Below are positions 36,203 to 45,434 of a DNA stretch of 64,000 nucleotides, one piece after another. This DNA comes from Psychrobacter glacincola. Its GTDB lineage: Bacteria > Pseudomonadota > Gammaproteobacteria > Pseudomonadales > Moraxellaceae. Each line of letters begins with the position of its first letter. The stretch's first letter is position 1. The notes beneath the pieces are model-generated. The model worked only from the letters and a program-made list of their open reading frames with translations. It was not told the origin of the DNA and did no database searches. Where the stretch lies: the NCBI RefSeq assembly GCF_904846215.1, contig NZ_CAJGZK010000009.1, positions 53,525 through 117,524 on the forward strand, in the 5' to 3' direction. The translations under genes were made by a program, and so were the position numbers.

Positions 36203-37177
36203 ATGGAAAAAATATTTCACGTTGTTAGTAAGAAGCCTTTTAAGATATTTTATAATGGTCTTGTACCTAGAAGTAAACGAAAAGAATGGGGGTTTCGTTA
36301 TTCTGAAATTCCTATACAAACTGAAGTAGCGATATATTGGCGCCGTATCATAAATGCCTATTTCAAAGGCGAAATTAAAAAATACGATATTCGCCCCAAG
36401 AAAGACTTACAAAACAAAAAGATTATATGGCAGTACTGGGCCCAAGGAATAGAAAATGCTAAAGATACTGCCAAACTTTGTTTTGCTTCTGTAGACAAAT
36501 ATAAAGGCGACTACGAAGTTATACGTATCACAGATGACAATATAGATGAGTATCTGGAGTTACCAGAGTTTGTAAAAGAAAAAAGGATTAACCCTGATTT
36601 TCGTGCTGTGTTTTTTTCTGACGTGTTAAGACTCGCTCTAATCAATGTTTACGGGGGGGTATGGTTAGATGCATCAATACTGCTAACGGCTGAAATTCCT
36701 AATGAGTACGAAGATTATGAGTTTTTTATGTTTTCAAGAGATTCTGACTCTATAAATAAGCACTGGGGTAAAGGCGACCAGCATTTTTATTTTAGCTGGC
36801 GAGAGGAGTTCAAAGTTAAACATCTGAATAGTATTATTTATGGTCATAAAAAAAGTGAGCTATCTTCTGTTTTACTAGATCTATTGCTATATTTTTGGGA
36901 AAATGAGGAGATTATTCCACATTACTTTTTCTTTCAAATAATGACAAATGAACTAAAAGCGATGAACGTAGTTGAATTTAATTTTCCAGTAGCAGATGAT
37001 ACGCTGCCACATTTATTACAAACTAAAATGAATAAAAAATTTAATGAAAAAAATTATCAATATATTGTAAAACATGCATCTTTACATAAGCTTAGCTTAC
37101 ATGAAGAGCTTAAAGAAAAAGATTTTTTTGGTAATCTCACTTACTATGGTTTCTTTAAGAAAGAAATGTACACTTAA
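36203..37177 (+). CDS. GT32/capsular-synthesis-type glycosyltransferase
   Basis: 324 residues. KKIIWQYWAQGIENAKD (about 71-87), RITDDNIDEYLELP, FRAVFFSDVLRLALINVYGG and VWLDASILL (the D-x-D-like motif) match the GT32/Caps_synth group (OCH1-like sugar transferases). The sequence is AT-rich like the GT2 gene before it, and the start lies 2 bp after that gene's stop. A decayed IS5-family element follows within 20 bp. No membrane helices or export signal, so a cytosolic enzyme at the membrane. Confidence 0.85.
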   Translation: MEKIFHVVSKKPFKIFYNGLVPRSKRKEWGFRYSEIPIQTEVAIYWRRIINAYFKGEIKKYDIRPKKDLQNKKIIWQYWAQGIENAKDTAKLCFASVDKYKGDYEVIRITDDNIDEYLELPEFVKEKRINPDFRAVFFSDVLRLALINVYGGVWLDASILLTAEIPNEYEDYEFFMFSRDSDSINKHWGKGDQHFYFSWREEFKVKHLNSIIYGHKKSELSSVLLDLLLYFWENEEIIPHYFFFQIMTNELKAMNVVEFNFPVADDTLPHLLQTKMNKKFNEKNYQYIVKHASLHKLSLHEELKEKDFFGNLTYYGFFKKEMYT

Positions 37178-37193
37178 AAAATATTCGATATTA

Positions 37194-38097
37194 GACCTCT
37201 TACAAAAGTAGCCTCATAATTTAGAATAACCGCATCACTTTCAATCAGATAATTGTCATGCCCGATATAAACAAACTACTTGCGCAAAACGACGCAGTTT
37301 AAGCGCTACACTGGTATTCATACAACCACCTTTAACGCCATGTTAGAAGCTATGCAAAAATATGAAGCAGCCAAGACCGAATCAGGTCGTCCAAGCGAGC
37401 TTAGAGGCGCAGATACTGCTAGCAATGACCTATTGGTGTGAATATCGAACGCTTTATCATATTGGTATTGACTTTGGCATTTATGAATCTTCTGCCAGTC
37501 ATATCGTCCATGAAGTAGAATATGTTCTTATTAAATCCGGTCAGTTTGACTTACCTAAAAAACTGCCTCGAGGCAATGTCGATGATATTAACTGGTCAGC
37601 GGTCATCATCGATGCCATTGAAGCCCCAGTTGAGCGTCCAAAAAAACCAAAGCGACTACTACAGCGGAAAAAGAAAACAACCCACCTTAAAAGTGCAAGT
37701 TATCGTGCATTGGCAGACGGGTCTGATACTCGACGTACAAACGACCAAAGGGTCTGTGCATGACTTTAAGCTTTATAAAAAAACCTGTCCTGGCTGGCTA
37801 CCTGTAAATGCCAGCTACCAAGCAGACAGTGGCTATCAAGGTATCGCCAAGCTTCATGATCAAACCTCTATACCTTTTAAAAAACCAAAAGGCAGTGAGT
37901 TATTAGACTGCTGTAAACAAGTGAATTAGTATTTAGCCAAGTGTCGTATTGTGGTTGAGCACAAAATAGATCTGGTTAAGCTGTTCAAAATCGTTGCTGA
38001 ACGTTACCGCAATCGTGGTCAGCGTTATGATTTGAGAATAAAGCTGTTCGCAGGGTTGGTTAATTTCGAGCTCAATCTATGACTTTTGCAAGAGGTC
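37194..38097 (+). mobile_element. IS5-family insertion sequence, degenerate
   Basis: 904 bp with clear terminal inverted repeats: left GACCTCTTACAAAAGT and right ACTTTTGCAAGAGGTC differ at one position. TA on both outer sides looks like the target duplication. The internal transposase frame is broken (see the pseudogene). The ends are well kept, so the insertion is fairly recent and could still be moved by a related active transposase. It lies between the AT-rich GT32 gene and the next GT4 gene. Confidence 0.88.
37258..38082 (+). pseudogene. IS5-family transposase pseudogene
   Basis: From ATG 37258 the frame ends after 14 codons, then continues in another frame (FKRYTGIHTTTFNAMLEAM), shifts again into LLAMTYWCEYRTLYHIGIDF and PKKLPRGNVDDINWSAVIID, and after an A7 run near 37638 moves to DYYSGKRKQPTLKVQVIVHW, ADSGYQGIAKLHDQ. 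A TAG interrupts near 37927 before the final VEHKIDLVKLFKIVAERYRN region. These are DDE-domain and C-terminal motifs of IS5 transposases. At least one shift (A7) might have been programmed originally; the other lesions are real damage. Confidence 0.85.
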
Positions 38098-38275
38098 TAT
38101 TATTATTGCCCGTAACATGTAGCAAAGAGTCTTGTTTAACATAACTAGACTCTTTGCCACTGTTAACAGTAGATTTAATAATTTACTAAGTGCTTCTTCA
38201 CTAATAAATTATTCAGTATCATAAATTTACACCTGCATATAGTCACTAGATTTACAAAACAACATTAAAAAATCT

Positions 38276-39394
38276 ATGAACAAACCCATTATTTTACTGA
38301 TATTAAAAGCACTTGAAGGGCGCGGTGCGGAACGTATGGTCACTACCTTGGCAGCAGCTTACCTAGAGATAGAGTATAGCGTTCATGTTCTCTGTCTAGA
38401 GAGTACCAGGGATATGCGCCTAGATTCTCGCGTACATTATCACGTCGTGGCTTATAATCAGCCTTTACTTGAGACAGAAATTGAGCAAGCCGCTGCTTAT
38501 AAAAAGGTTGCCGCCCGTATTGATGATTATGTGCTGAGTCATGTAGGAGCGCCTGAATTAATCTTAGCTAACATTTACAAGGTTAATTGGATTATGGCTT
38601 ATAGCAATCTACCAAATATAGTTAACGTATTGCATACGGCAGTGTCCAGACAGTTTCAAGAAAAGCTAGCAACCATGCCTGCTCAAACCATGGCTCATTT
38701 AAAAATGGTCTATGGCGCTCATCCGTGTAGCTGTGTCAGTGATGGTGCACGACAGGATTTATTGGCATTAATAGGCAATGTGAATAAGACGACGACGATT
38801 TATAATCCATGCGATGTCAGTCAAATTCAACAGTTAGCCAATGAGCCTTTTTCTATTCAAAGGTTTGGCTTGAATGATAAAGGTTATATCATTCATGTTG
38901 CTTCCTTTGACGCCATGAAAGGTCATCGCGAGTTATTGCAAGCGTATGCCAAAACAGAGCGCAAGTTACCATTAGTTTTGGTCGGTAAAGGTCGACTTGA
39001 AGATGAAATAAAACAGTTGGCGATTGAGTTAAGAATTGAGCATAAAGTGTACTTTGTCGGCTTTTATGCCAATCCTTATCCGTTAATTGCTAACGCTGCA
39101 CTGCTCGTCATGACATCTAAGTATGAGGGTTTTGGTTATGTTATTGTCGAGGCACAAGCGTTGGGCGTGCCGGTGATTAGTACGGATTGCCCCTTTGGTC
39201 CAAAAGAGTTGTTACCTCAGAAAAACCTAATTGCCGTCGGTGATATCCAAGGCTTGGCAGCCCTTATAAATAAGGCGCTGGATAATACTGAACCGTTTAT
39301 AACGCCGTTAAACCAGCAGCTATTACCAACACAGATTGCACAGCAGTATTTAGATTTTATGTTATTAACAAAAAAACTAGTAAACGATAGTTAG
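38276..39394 (+). CDS. GT4 glycosyltransferase, outer-core locus
   Basis: 372 residues. KPIILLILKALEGRGAERMV (start, GT-B N-terminal strand and loop), VNVLHTAVSRQFQE, IYNPCDVSQI, HVASFDAMKGHRELLQAYA, LVGKGRLEDEI and VMTSKYEGFGYVIVEAQALG (E-x7-E) form a complete GT4 protein. Close in pattern to N-acetylgalactosamine or glucose transferases of cell-surface glycans; donor unknown. Base composition is closer to the core genome than that of the two genes before the IS5 element. It converges with the leftward gene at 39431. Confidence 0.88.
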   Translation: MNKPIILLILKALEGRGAERMVTTLAAAYLEIEYSVHVLCLESTRDMRLDSRVHYHVVAYNQPLLETEIEQAAAYKKVAARIDDYVLSHVGAPELILANIYKVNWIMAYSNLPNIVNVLHTAVSRQFQEKLATMPAQTMAHLKMVYGAHPCSCVSDGARQDLLALIGNVNKTTTIYNPCDVSQIQQLANEPFSIQRFGLNDKGYIIHVASFDAMKGHRELLQAYAKTERKLPLVLVGKGRLEDEIKQLAIELRIEHKVYFVGFYANPYPLIANAALLVMTSKYEGFGYVIVEAQALGVPVISTDCPFGPKELLPQKNLIAVGDIQGLAALINKALDNTEPFITPLNQQLLPTQIAQQYLDFMLLTKKLVNDS

Positions 39395-39430
39395 TGAAAA
39401 AATTAAGAAAAAACAGTATGGATAAGGATG

Positions 39431-40294
39431 TTAGTTAAAGTTAAACAGTGATTGAGAAATCGGAGAGTGGTTGACAATATTCACGCCAAGCTGCTGATAG
39501 GTTTTAGCCAATAAATTAAACGAGGGCACAATGGTATTAGTCATGACATTGTTCAGAGTAGTGGGTGCACTACGTTCATTGTTTTCATAAAACCGTGGCT
39601 TGTCATTATTGAGCAAATCAATACCGTATAAGTGCAAAGTGCCTGCATCACGAGAGAACGCCAGTTGCGTGGCTACATAAGCTACTGTTCCAGCTTCTAC
39701 AAAGCCGTGAGTGATATCTAAAGAAAGTCCAATAGGTGCTGGCTGATGATGGCTCTCGATAACGAATTTAGGATGTGGAGCAAATGCTAATAGCGGTGTT
39801 TTTCTATTGAGCGCTTGGTATTGTGAGTCTTCTTTTAATAGTAAGTGACTAAATTCTGAATTATTTCCTTTAACGCCCCATGGTCTGTCGACAGGATAGA
39901 TAATACGCATCTTATGATGATATTTTTTTATGATTTCAGGATGGGCACTGACCAATGCTTCTAATACCGCCAAGGTGGCATATAGAGGCTGACCGGTATA
40001 GTATTTATTTAATATATCGGGCTGATGGAAGATAAAACGTGCATCACTAATGACATAACCGACGACATTGGTAAATGTATGCTGAGCCGTGAGACTAATA
40101 CTACCGTTAATAAAAATCGTGGCTGTATCTAATAAAGCTGTAAAATCTACGTCAGCAATGGAGGGACCCGAAGCAATGACATTCACCGCTTGCCGGTCAA
40201 GGTTTTGTTGGATTTCTTGCGCGTCAAATGCGTAAATAGAGAAAGGCTGATTACCAACCTCAAACTCAATCATAGGAGGTAATCCCAATTTCAA
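39431..40294 (-). CDS. Lipopolysaccharide-region protein, DUF115-like
   Basis: 287 residues. The central motif VNVIASGPSIADVDF followed by TIFINGSI is of the kind seen in DUF115/sialyltransferase-like proteins that transfer acidic sugars in surface glycans. LHLYGIDLLNNDKPRFYEN near residue 230 also fits that fold. I do not recognise a characterised orthologue. It is last in a leftward run aspS - acyltransferase - glycosyltransferase - this gene, with 39 bp to the gene before it. A role in modifying the lipooligosaccharide core is inferred from position. Confidence 0.65.
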   Translation of the reverse strand: MKLGLPPMIEFEVGNQPFSIYAFDAQEIQQNLDRQAVNVIASGPSIADVDFTALLDTATIFINGSISLTAQHTFTNVVGYVISDARFIFHQPDILNKYYTGQPLYATLAVLEALVSAHPEIIKKYHHKMRIIYPVDRPWGVKGNNSEFSHLLLKEDSQYQALNRKTPLLAFAPHPKFVIESHHQPAPIGLSLDITHGFVEAGTVAYVATQLAFSRDAGTLHLYGIDLLNNDKPRFYENNERSAPTTLNNVMTNTIVPSFNLLAKTYQQLGVNIVNHSPISQSLFNFN

Positions 40295-40333
40295 CTCCAG
40301 ATATTTTAAAGTAATGATGGTTTGATAACTAAA

Positions 40334-41134
40334 TTATACCCAATATTCTTTGAGCCAAGGGCTTGGTTTGACATGACGATACCATTTACCGCCACCCCCT
40401 GCTATCGCGTCTGGCGGATTAATCTCACCATGAAAGATAACGATTTTTGCACCCTCTGGCAAAGTAGGCGTGCGCACTAGATTAAAGGGAATGGGCGCGA
40501 TACATTGGTATTTGAAGCTAACGCACCACGTTTTATCCCAATACTCTAAGTGATGATACTCACGCAAGTAATTCGATAAATATGCTTGCTCGTGACGCAC
40601 TTGAGTACGAATCGTTTCAAAGTTTCGTTCAAAGTTTGCCAGCAAATCAGGATAAGTATTCATACCGATATTGAAGCGGTATACCGAGCTATTGCCAATC
40701 ATACGCCACGGTTTTTTCCAGTCACGAATGATGACGACACTGTCTTCATGCTCAGCTTCATAAGTAAAAAAGCCATCGATATTGTCAACGATCACGATAT
40801 CAATATCTAAAAATAACGCCACGCCTTTGAGATCATAAAGCTCAGGCTTAAAGGTCGTGAGCTTTTTCCAGCCACGCTCAGGTCCTGCAGGTAGATTGAG
40901 CTCAGGGATAGGGTGGCAGATAACAGCAGGGTCAATACCAGTACTGTCATCGGTTAAGCAGACCATCTGAAAATCTAAAGTCAGATTACGACGCACCATG
41001 TTATAGAGGCGGTTGACATATTCAGCACCATATTTATTACCCCATTTCATACAAATGATATAACGCTGATCAGAATTTTCACTGTCTGTTTGCGTTTGCT
41101 TGGTTGGTAAATTTTGATTCACGTCAGTTGCCAT
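40334..41134 (-). CDS. DxD glycosyltransferase-like protein, outer-core locus
   Basis: 266 residues, related to the protein at 30870-31706. Shared features: YIICMKWGNKYGAEYVNRLY, FQMVCLTDDSTG, the DxD in VALFLDIDIVIVDNIDGFF (about 106-124), IPFNLVRTPTLPEGAKIVIF, and a PSPWLKEYW ending. Probably a GT-A fold transferase acting on the lipooligosaccharide core. The two paralogues bound the locus on either side and face each other. The third helix region has diverged, so they likely use different donors or acceptors. Confidence 0.75.
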   Translation of the reverse strand: MATDVNQNLPTKQTQTDSENSDQRYIICMKWGNKYGAEYVNRLYNMVRRNLTLDFQMVCLTDDSTGIDPAVICHPIPELNLPAGPERGWKKLTTFKPELYDLKGVALFLDIDIVIVDNIDGFFTYEAEHEDSVVIIRDWKKPWRMIGNSSVYRFNIGMNTYPDLLANFERNFETIRTQVRHEQAYLSNYLREYHHLEYWDKTWCVSFKYQCIAPIPFNLVRTPTLPEGAKIVIFHGEINPPDAIAGGGGKWYRHVKPSPWLKEYWV

Positions 41135-41238
41135 AGTACACTCATATTTATATAAATAAGGGACTAACTCTTAAAAATTGATAAAGAATAATAGAATTGC
41201 GAGTCTATCAGTAGCGTACGAATCTCACTGTAGCGATT

Positions 41239-42171
41239 TTACTTACTATCGACACTAGCGTGATAGGTACGAATCAATGCTGCTAAATCAGCGTCATCAA
41301 CGCTATAAGGGTTATTTATCGTAGGGATAAGCTTAAAGCGTCGATAACCCCACATGTAATGACTATAGTTATCTTCGATCATACGTTGCATTGCTAGATT
41401 GAGCGCATAAGCGGCCGTTTCAGCATTGCGATCATATAAGGCTGGGTCATCGAGTTTATAGCAATAAATATCAAAGCCATGCCCGTCGTCGCGGCGAATA
41501 CATGCCAATCCGACCAATGCACATTTTGTTTTGCTAGCAAGTTTGGAGGCGAGGGTACTGGTCAACGTTTCAATGCCAAAAAAAGGTACGACGACACCGC
41601 CTGATGGATCGGGGACATGGTCAGGCAGTACAATGCTAAAACCCCCTTGTTTTAGGGTTTTAAATATCGCCTTTACACCGCTACCATCCGTCGGTACTAA
41701 TGTCGCATTGAGGCGGGCACGACCTTGCAATATAAAATCATTGGCCATCATACTTTTGACAGGTTTATACATGATGGTTGGCGAGCCAAATTGATTGAGC
41801 CAAGCATTCATCATCTCCCACGTACCCAAATGCGGTACGATTGCGAGCATGCCGTTAGGACTAGCAAGTCCATCAAGCAAAATGTCTTTATTATGGACGT
41901 CACAAATTTGAGCAATACTCCAATCAGGTGGCATCGCCCAGCTTTTTATCGACTCAATACTGGTTAAGCATTGATGATAGATAATCTCTTTGGTTAACGC
42001 TTGTTTTTGCAGGTGAGATAACCTAGGCGCAATCAGTGCCATGTTGATTTTAACCGTGCGCATAATACTAGCGCTTGGCATCCTTAAGATTATCCACGCA
42101 ACAAAACGTGCCAGCATCTGCAAGACAGACAGTGGCACGAATTTAAAAATATGATACGGATTCATAACCAT
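41239..42171 (-). CDS. LpxL/HtrB-type lipid A acyltransferase
   Basis: 310 residues with one N-terminal hydrophobic segment. The catalytic H-x4-D/E motif is seen as LAIVPHLGTWEMMNAW (about 104-119), followed by RARLNATLVPTDGSGVKAIFK and VLPDHVPDPSGGVVVPFFG, all typical of late lipid A acyltransferases. It adds a secondary lauroyl-type chain to the Kdo-lipid A precursor. It starts 61 bp after aspS on the same strand. LpxL versus LpxM cannot be settled by reading alone. Confidence 0.87.
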   Translation of the reverse strand: MVMNPYHIFKFVPLSVLQMLARFVAWIILRMPSASIMRTVKINMALIAPRLSHLQKQALTKEIIYHQCLTSIESIKSWAMPPDWSIAQICDVHNKDILLDGLASPNGMLAIVPHLGTWEMMNAWLNQFGSPTIMYKPVKSMMANDFILQGRARLNATLVPTDGSGVKAIFKTLKQGGFSIVLPDHVPDPSGGVVVPFFGIETLTSTLASKLASKTKCALVGLACIRRDDGHGFDIYCYKLDDPALYDRNAETAAYALNLAMQRMIEDNYSHYMWGYRRFKLIPTINNPYSVDDADLAALIRTYHASVDSK

Positions 42172-42232
42172 TCACATGGAGATGAATCAGGTAACAGGCA
42201 CTGTAAAAAATAGCGTCGCATGATCAGACTAT

Positions 42233-44074
42233 TTATTCAGCAGACTTACTGGTGTCAGCTTGTACTTTTTCGCGGACACGGATACCAAGCTCACGTAGCT
42301 GCTTGGTATTTACCTCAGCCGGTGCTTGCGTCAATGGACATTCAGCAGTTTTGGTTTTTGGGAAGGCAATCACGTCACGGATAGAGCTTGCGCCTACCAT
42401 AAGCATGATTAAGCGATCCAAACCAAAGGCTAAACCACCATGCGGCGGCGCGCCAAATTTTAACGCGTCAAGCAAGAAGCCAAATTTGTTTTCTGCTTCC
42501 TGATCATCAATACCCAATGCTTCAAATACGGCTGTTTGCATCTCAAGCGTATTGATACGTAAGCTACCACCGCCCACTTCAGTGCCATTTAATACCATGT
42601 CGTAAGCAATAGATAGAGCAGATTCTGGGTTGTTTTTCAGCTCATCGACTGAGCCTTTTGGCTTAGTAAACGGATGGTGCATTGAGGTCCAGCGACCATC
42701 TTCAGTTTCTTCAAACATCGGGAAGTCAGTTACCCAAAGTGGTGCCCACTCACAAGTGGTCATTTCTAAATCTAAACCAATCTTTTGACGTAGTGCGCCG
42801 ATGGCATCATTGACCACACTGGCTTTATCCGCACCAAAGAAAATAATATCGTTGCTTTCTGCCCCAGTACGCTCAATTAAGCTGACCAACACATCATCAG
42901 TCATATTCTTGATAATAGGAGACTGTAGACCAGATTCTTTATTCACGCCGTTATTGATGTTAGCTGCGTCATTGACTTTGATGTAAGCCAAGCCGCGCGC
43001 ACCATAGATACCAACGAACTTAGTATACGCATCAATTTGCTTACGGCTTAATGAGGCGCCGCCTGGTATGCGTAGGGCAGCAACGCGACCTTTAGGATCG
43101 TTGGCAGGACCGGCGAATACTTTAAAATCAACGTCTTTCATCAAGTCTGCAACGTCGACCAATTTTAATGGAATACGTAAATCAGGCTTATCTGACGCAT
43201 AATCACGCATCGCTTCGGCATAAGTCATACGCGGGAATTGTTCAAATTCAACGTCCATCATGCTTTTGAATACATGCTTAATCAGACCTTCGTTGATATT
43301 CATGATTTCTTCTTCATTTAAGAAAGAAGTCTCAATATCGACTTGGGTAAATTCAGGCTGACGATCAGCACGTAAGTCTTCATCACGGAAGCATTTAGCG
43401 ATTTGATAATAGCGATCGAAACCTGCCACCATCAATAATTGCTTAAATAGTTGTGGCGACTGTGGCAAGGCAAAGAAGTTACCCGGACGTGTACGAGAAG
43501 GCACCAGATAATCACGCGCGCCTTCTGGCGTTGCACGAGTCAAGATAGGGGTTTCTACGTCTAAAAAGCCATGGTCATCTAAATAACGACGAATCGCTGA
43601 GGTGGCTTTGGCGCGGAAAACCATGCGATCTTGCATTTGTGGACGGCGCATATCAAGGTAGCGATATTTGAGACGCAGATCTTCTGATACTGTGCTTTTC
43701 TCATCATTTAATGGGAACGGCGGCGTTTCAGACTTTGCCAGCACTTCTATTTCTTTAGCCAACAGCTCAATCTGACCACTGGTCATATTATTGTTTTCAG
43801 TGCCCGCGTAGCGTTGACGGACGCGACCGGTGATTTTTAGTACATATTCAGGACGTACGGCATCAGCAGTAGCAAAGGCTTCTGGCGTATCAGGATCGAC
43901 AACGACCTGCAAGATACCAGCGCGGTCACGCATGTCTAAGAAAATCACGCCACCGTGATCGCGACGACGATGTACCCAGCCTACGACACTAATGGTTTGC
44001 TCAATGAAGCTTTCGGTTACGGCTCCGCAATATTCGTCTCGGTATTCGCTATGCGTCATAATGCTTTGCGTCAT
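42233..44074 (-). CDS. aspS: Aspartyl-tRNA synthetase, probably non-discriminating
   Basis: 613-residue class IIb synthetase. N-terminal OB domain with [22 protein letters not shown] (about 32-53), motif 2 as [20 protein letters not shown], bacterial insertion domain, and motif 3 [15 protein letters not shown]. The histidine in RRRDHGG corresponds to the position that in Pseudomonas aeruginosa AspRS allows charging of tRNA-Asn as well; discriminating enzymes such as E. coli have leucine there. This predicts that a GatCAB amidotransferase completes Asn-tRNA synthesis. aspS marks the right border of the outer-core locus as in Acinetobacter. Confidence 0.96.
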   Translation of the reverse strand: MTQSIMTHSEYRDEYCGAVTESFIEQTISVVGWVHRRRDHGGVIFLDMRDRAGILQVVVDPDTPEAFATADAVRPEYVLKITGRVRQRYAGTENNNMTSGQIELLAKEIEVLAKSETPPFPLNDEKSTVSEDLRLKYRYLDMRRPQMQDRMVFRAKATSAIRRYLDDHGFLDVETPILTRATPEGARDYLVPSRTRPGNFFALPQSPQLFKQLLMVAGFDRYYQIAKCFRDEDLRADRQPEFTQVDIETSFLNEEEIMNINEGLIKHVFKSMMDVEFEQFPRMTYAEAMRDYASDKPDLRIPLKLVDVADLMKDVDFKVFAGPANDPKGRVAALRIPGGASLSRKQIDAYTKFVGIYGARGLAYIKVNDAANINNGVNKESGLQSPIIKNMTDDVLVSLIERTGAESNDIIFFGADKASVVNDAIGALRQKIGLDLEMTTCEWAPLWVTDFPMFEETEDGRWTSMHHPFTKPKGSVDELKNNPESALSIAYDMVLNGTEVGGGSLRINTLEMQTAVFEALGIDDQEAENKFGFLLDALKFGAPPHGGLAFGLDRLIMLMVGASSIRDVIAFPKTKTAECPLTQAPAEVNTKQLRELGIRVREKVQADTSKSAE

Positions 44075-44127
44075 AATAAGGTTATCCAGTTGTCAGCCCA
44101 ATTCGAAATACAATAATGCAGCCATCG

Positions 44128-44173
44128 TTGCGCTTCTTTTAGCCAAATCAGTTATTCGCTAAAAGAAGCGCAA
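44128..44173 (-). other. Perfect 16-bp inverted repeat upstream of aspS
   Basis: TTGCGCTTCTTTTAGC and GCTAAAAGAAGCGCAA flank a 14-base loop, with further CGTTG/CAACG pairing outside. It lies 54-99 bp before the aspS start, so it is either in the aspS leader RNA or a protein-binding dyad. There is no T-run. The remaining gap to sohB (44174-44437) shows no gene. Confidence 0.55.
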
Positions 44174-44437
44174 ACAACGCGATTAAGACAAATAGTCCTC
44201 ACGTTGGCTACAGAAAATTTGATGTAAAGGCATATTATGCCTAATCTGCCTTTGTTATACAACTGAATCAGTCCAATCAAAGCTCAGTGAAGATGAGCAT
44301 AAGCCGTATTTATGCCGTAACAATTGCATTAGGTTAAATATTGTTCCTTTGCTTGAAAAGTTAAGCGAGCGTGCACATATCATCCTAACTTATAAAATCA
44401 TACCAAGACTGTCTTAATCATTTAAGGAATTGTATTC

Positions 44438-45418
44438 ATGCTTTTTTATCCCTCTAAAAACCCTGTTGAGCTAAGAGTTATCCATCTGAATAAAAACCAA
44501 GAGCAACGCCGTGAAGATCTGATGGAAGCGACCCAAGGTAAAGCTGCCCTAAAACAATTCAGAAAAACGCTGGCTAAAAAAGCCAAGCAAGCCCTAAAAA
44601 CGAAAAGCAAAAATAAGAAAAAACCTAGCGATAGCACGCAACAAGTTTTTGTACTCGACTTTGATGGCGATATCAAAGCAACTGCTGTCAAAAATCTGCG
44701 TGAAGAGATTAGCACGCTTATTAGTACGGCGAATAAAGGCGATGAAGTTGTGGTACGTCTGGAATCAGGCGGCGGTTTGGTCCATAGCTATGGACTGGCA
44801 GCGGCGCAGTTGGCACGTTTAAAAGATGCTGGTCTTAGATTAACCGTCTGTGTCGATAAAGTCGCAGCCAGTGGCGGCTATATGATGGCTTGTGTGGCGG
44901 ATAATATTGTGGCGGCACCATTTGCCATTATCGGTTCAATTGGGGTGGTATCACAATTGCCCAATTTCCATAAATGGCTCAAAAATCATGATGTCGATTA
45001 TGAGATGTTCACCGCTGGTGACTACAAACGTACTGTGACCGTATTTGGTGAAAATGACGACGAAGATCGTGCCAAATATCAAGAAGAGCTAGAGCAAACG
45101 CACGAGTTGTTTAAGCACTTTGTCAATCGTTATCGCGGTATGCTGGATGTGGATAAAGTCGCGACAGGCGAGCATTGGTATGGTGAAGATGCGCTGCATT
45201 TGAACTTGGTGGACAAATTACAAACATCAGACAGTTATCTGTTGGAGCGTATGAAAGACAATGAAGTGTATGCACTGCATTCACGCCAAAAGCCAACAAT
45301 TGCAGAAAAGTTAGGTCTGTCACAAGCGGCAGAAGCAACACTTAGCATGGCAATTGATAAATTACCAGATGCCTTGGCACGTTTTGATTTCAACAGTCGT
45401 TTAAATATTTTAAAGTAG
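44438..45418 (+). CDS. sohB: S49-family peptidase, SohB-like, without membrane anchor
   Basis: 326 residues. After a basic linker (about 25-68) the serine-lysine protease domain shows QVFVLDFDGDIKA, VVRLESGGGLVHSYGLAAAQ, the nucleophile in KVAASGGYMMACVAD, FAIIGSIGVVSQ, and the general-base lysine in TAGDYKRTVT. This matches SohB. E. coli SohB has an N-terminal membrane helix; here the protein starts with soluble MLFYPSKNPVELRV, and a TAA lies just upstream in frame, so the helix is truly absent. AAGGA precedes the ATG. Acts on small peptides; the natural substrate is unknown. Confidence 0.88.
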   Translation: MLFYPSKNPVELRVIHLNKNQEQRREDLMEATQGKAALKQFRKTLAKKAKQALKTKSKNKKKPSDSTQQVFVLDFDGDIKATAVKNLREEISTLISTANKGDEVVVRLESGGGLVHSYGLAAAQLARLKDAGLRLTVCVDKVAASGGYMMACVADNIVAAPFAIIGSIGVVSQLPNFHKWLKNHDVDYEMFTAGDYKRTVTVFGENDDEDRAKYQEELEQTHELFKHFVNRYRGMLDVDKVATGEHWYGEDALHLNLVDKLQTSDSYLLERMKDNEVYALHSRQKPTIAEKLGLSQAAEATLSMAIDKLPDALARFDFNSRLNILK

Positions 45419-45434
45419 CTTTCTAGGTCAGTCC

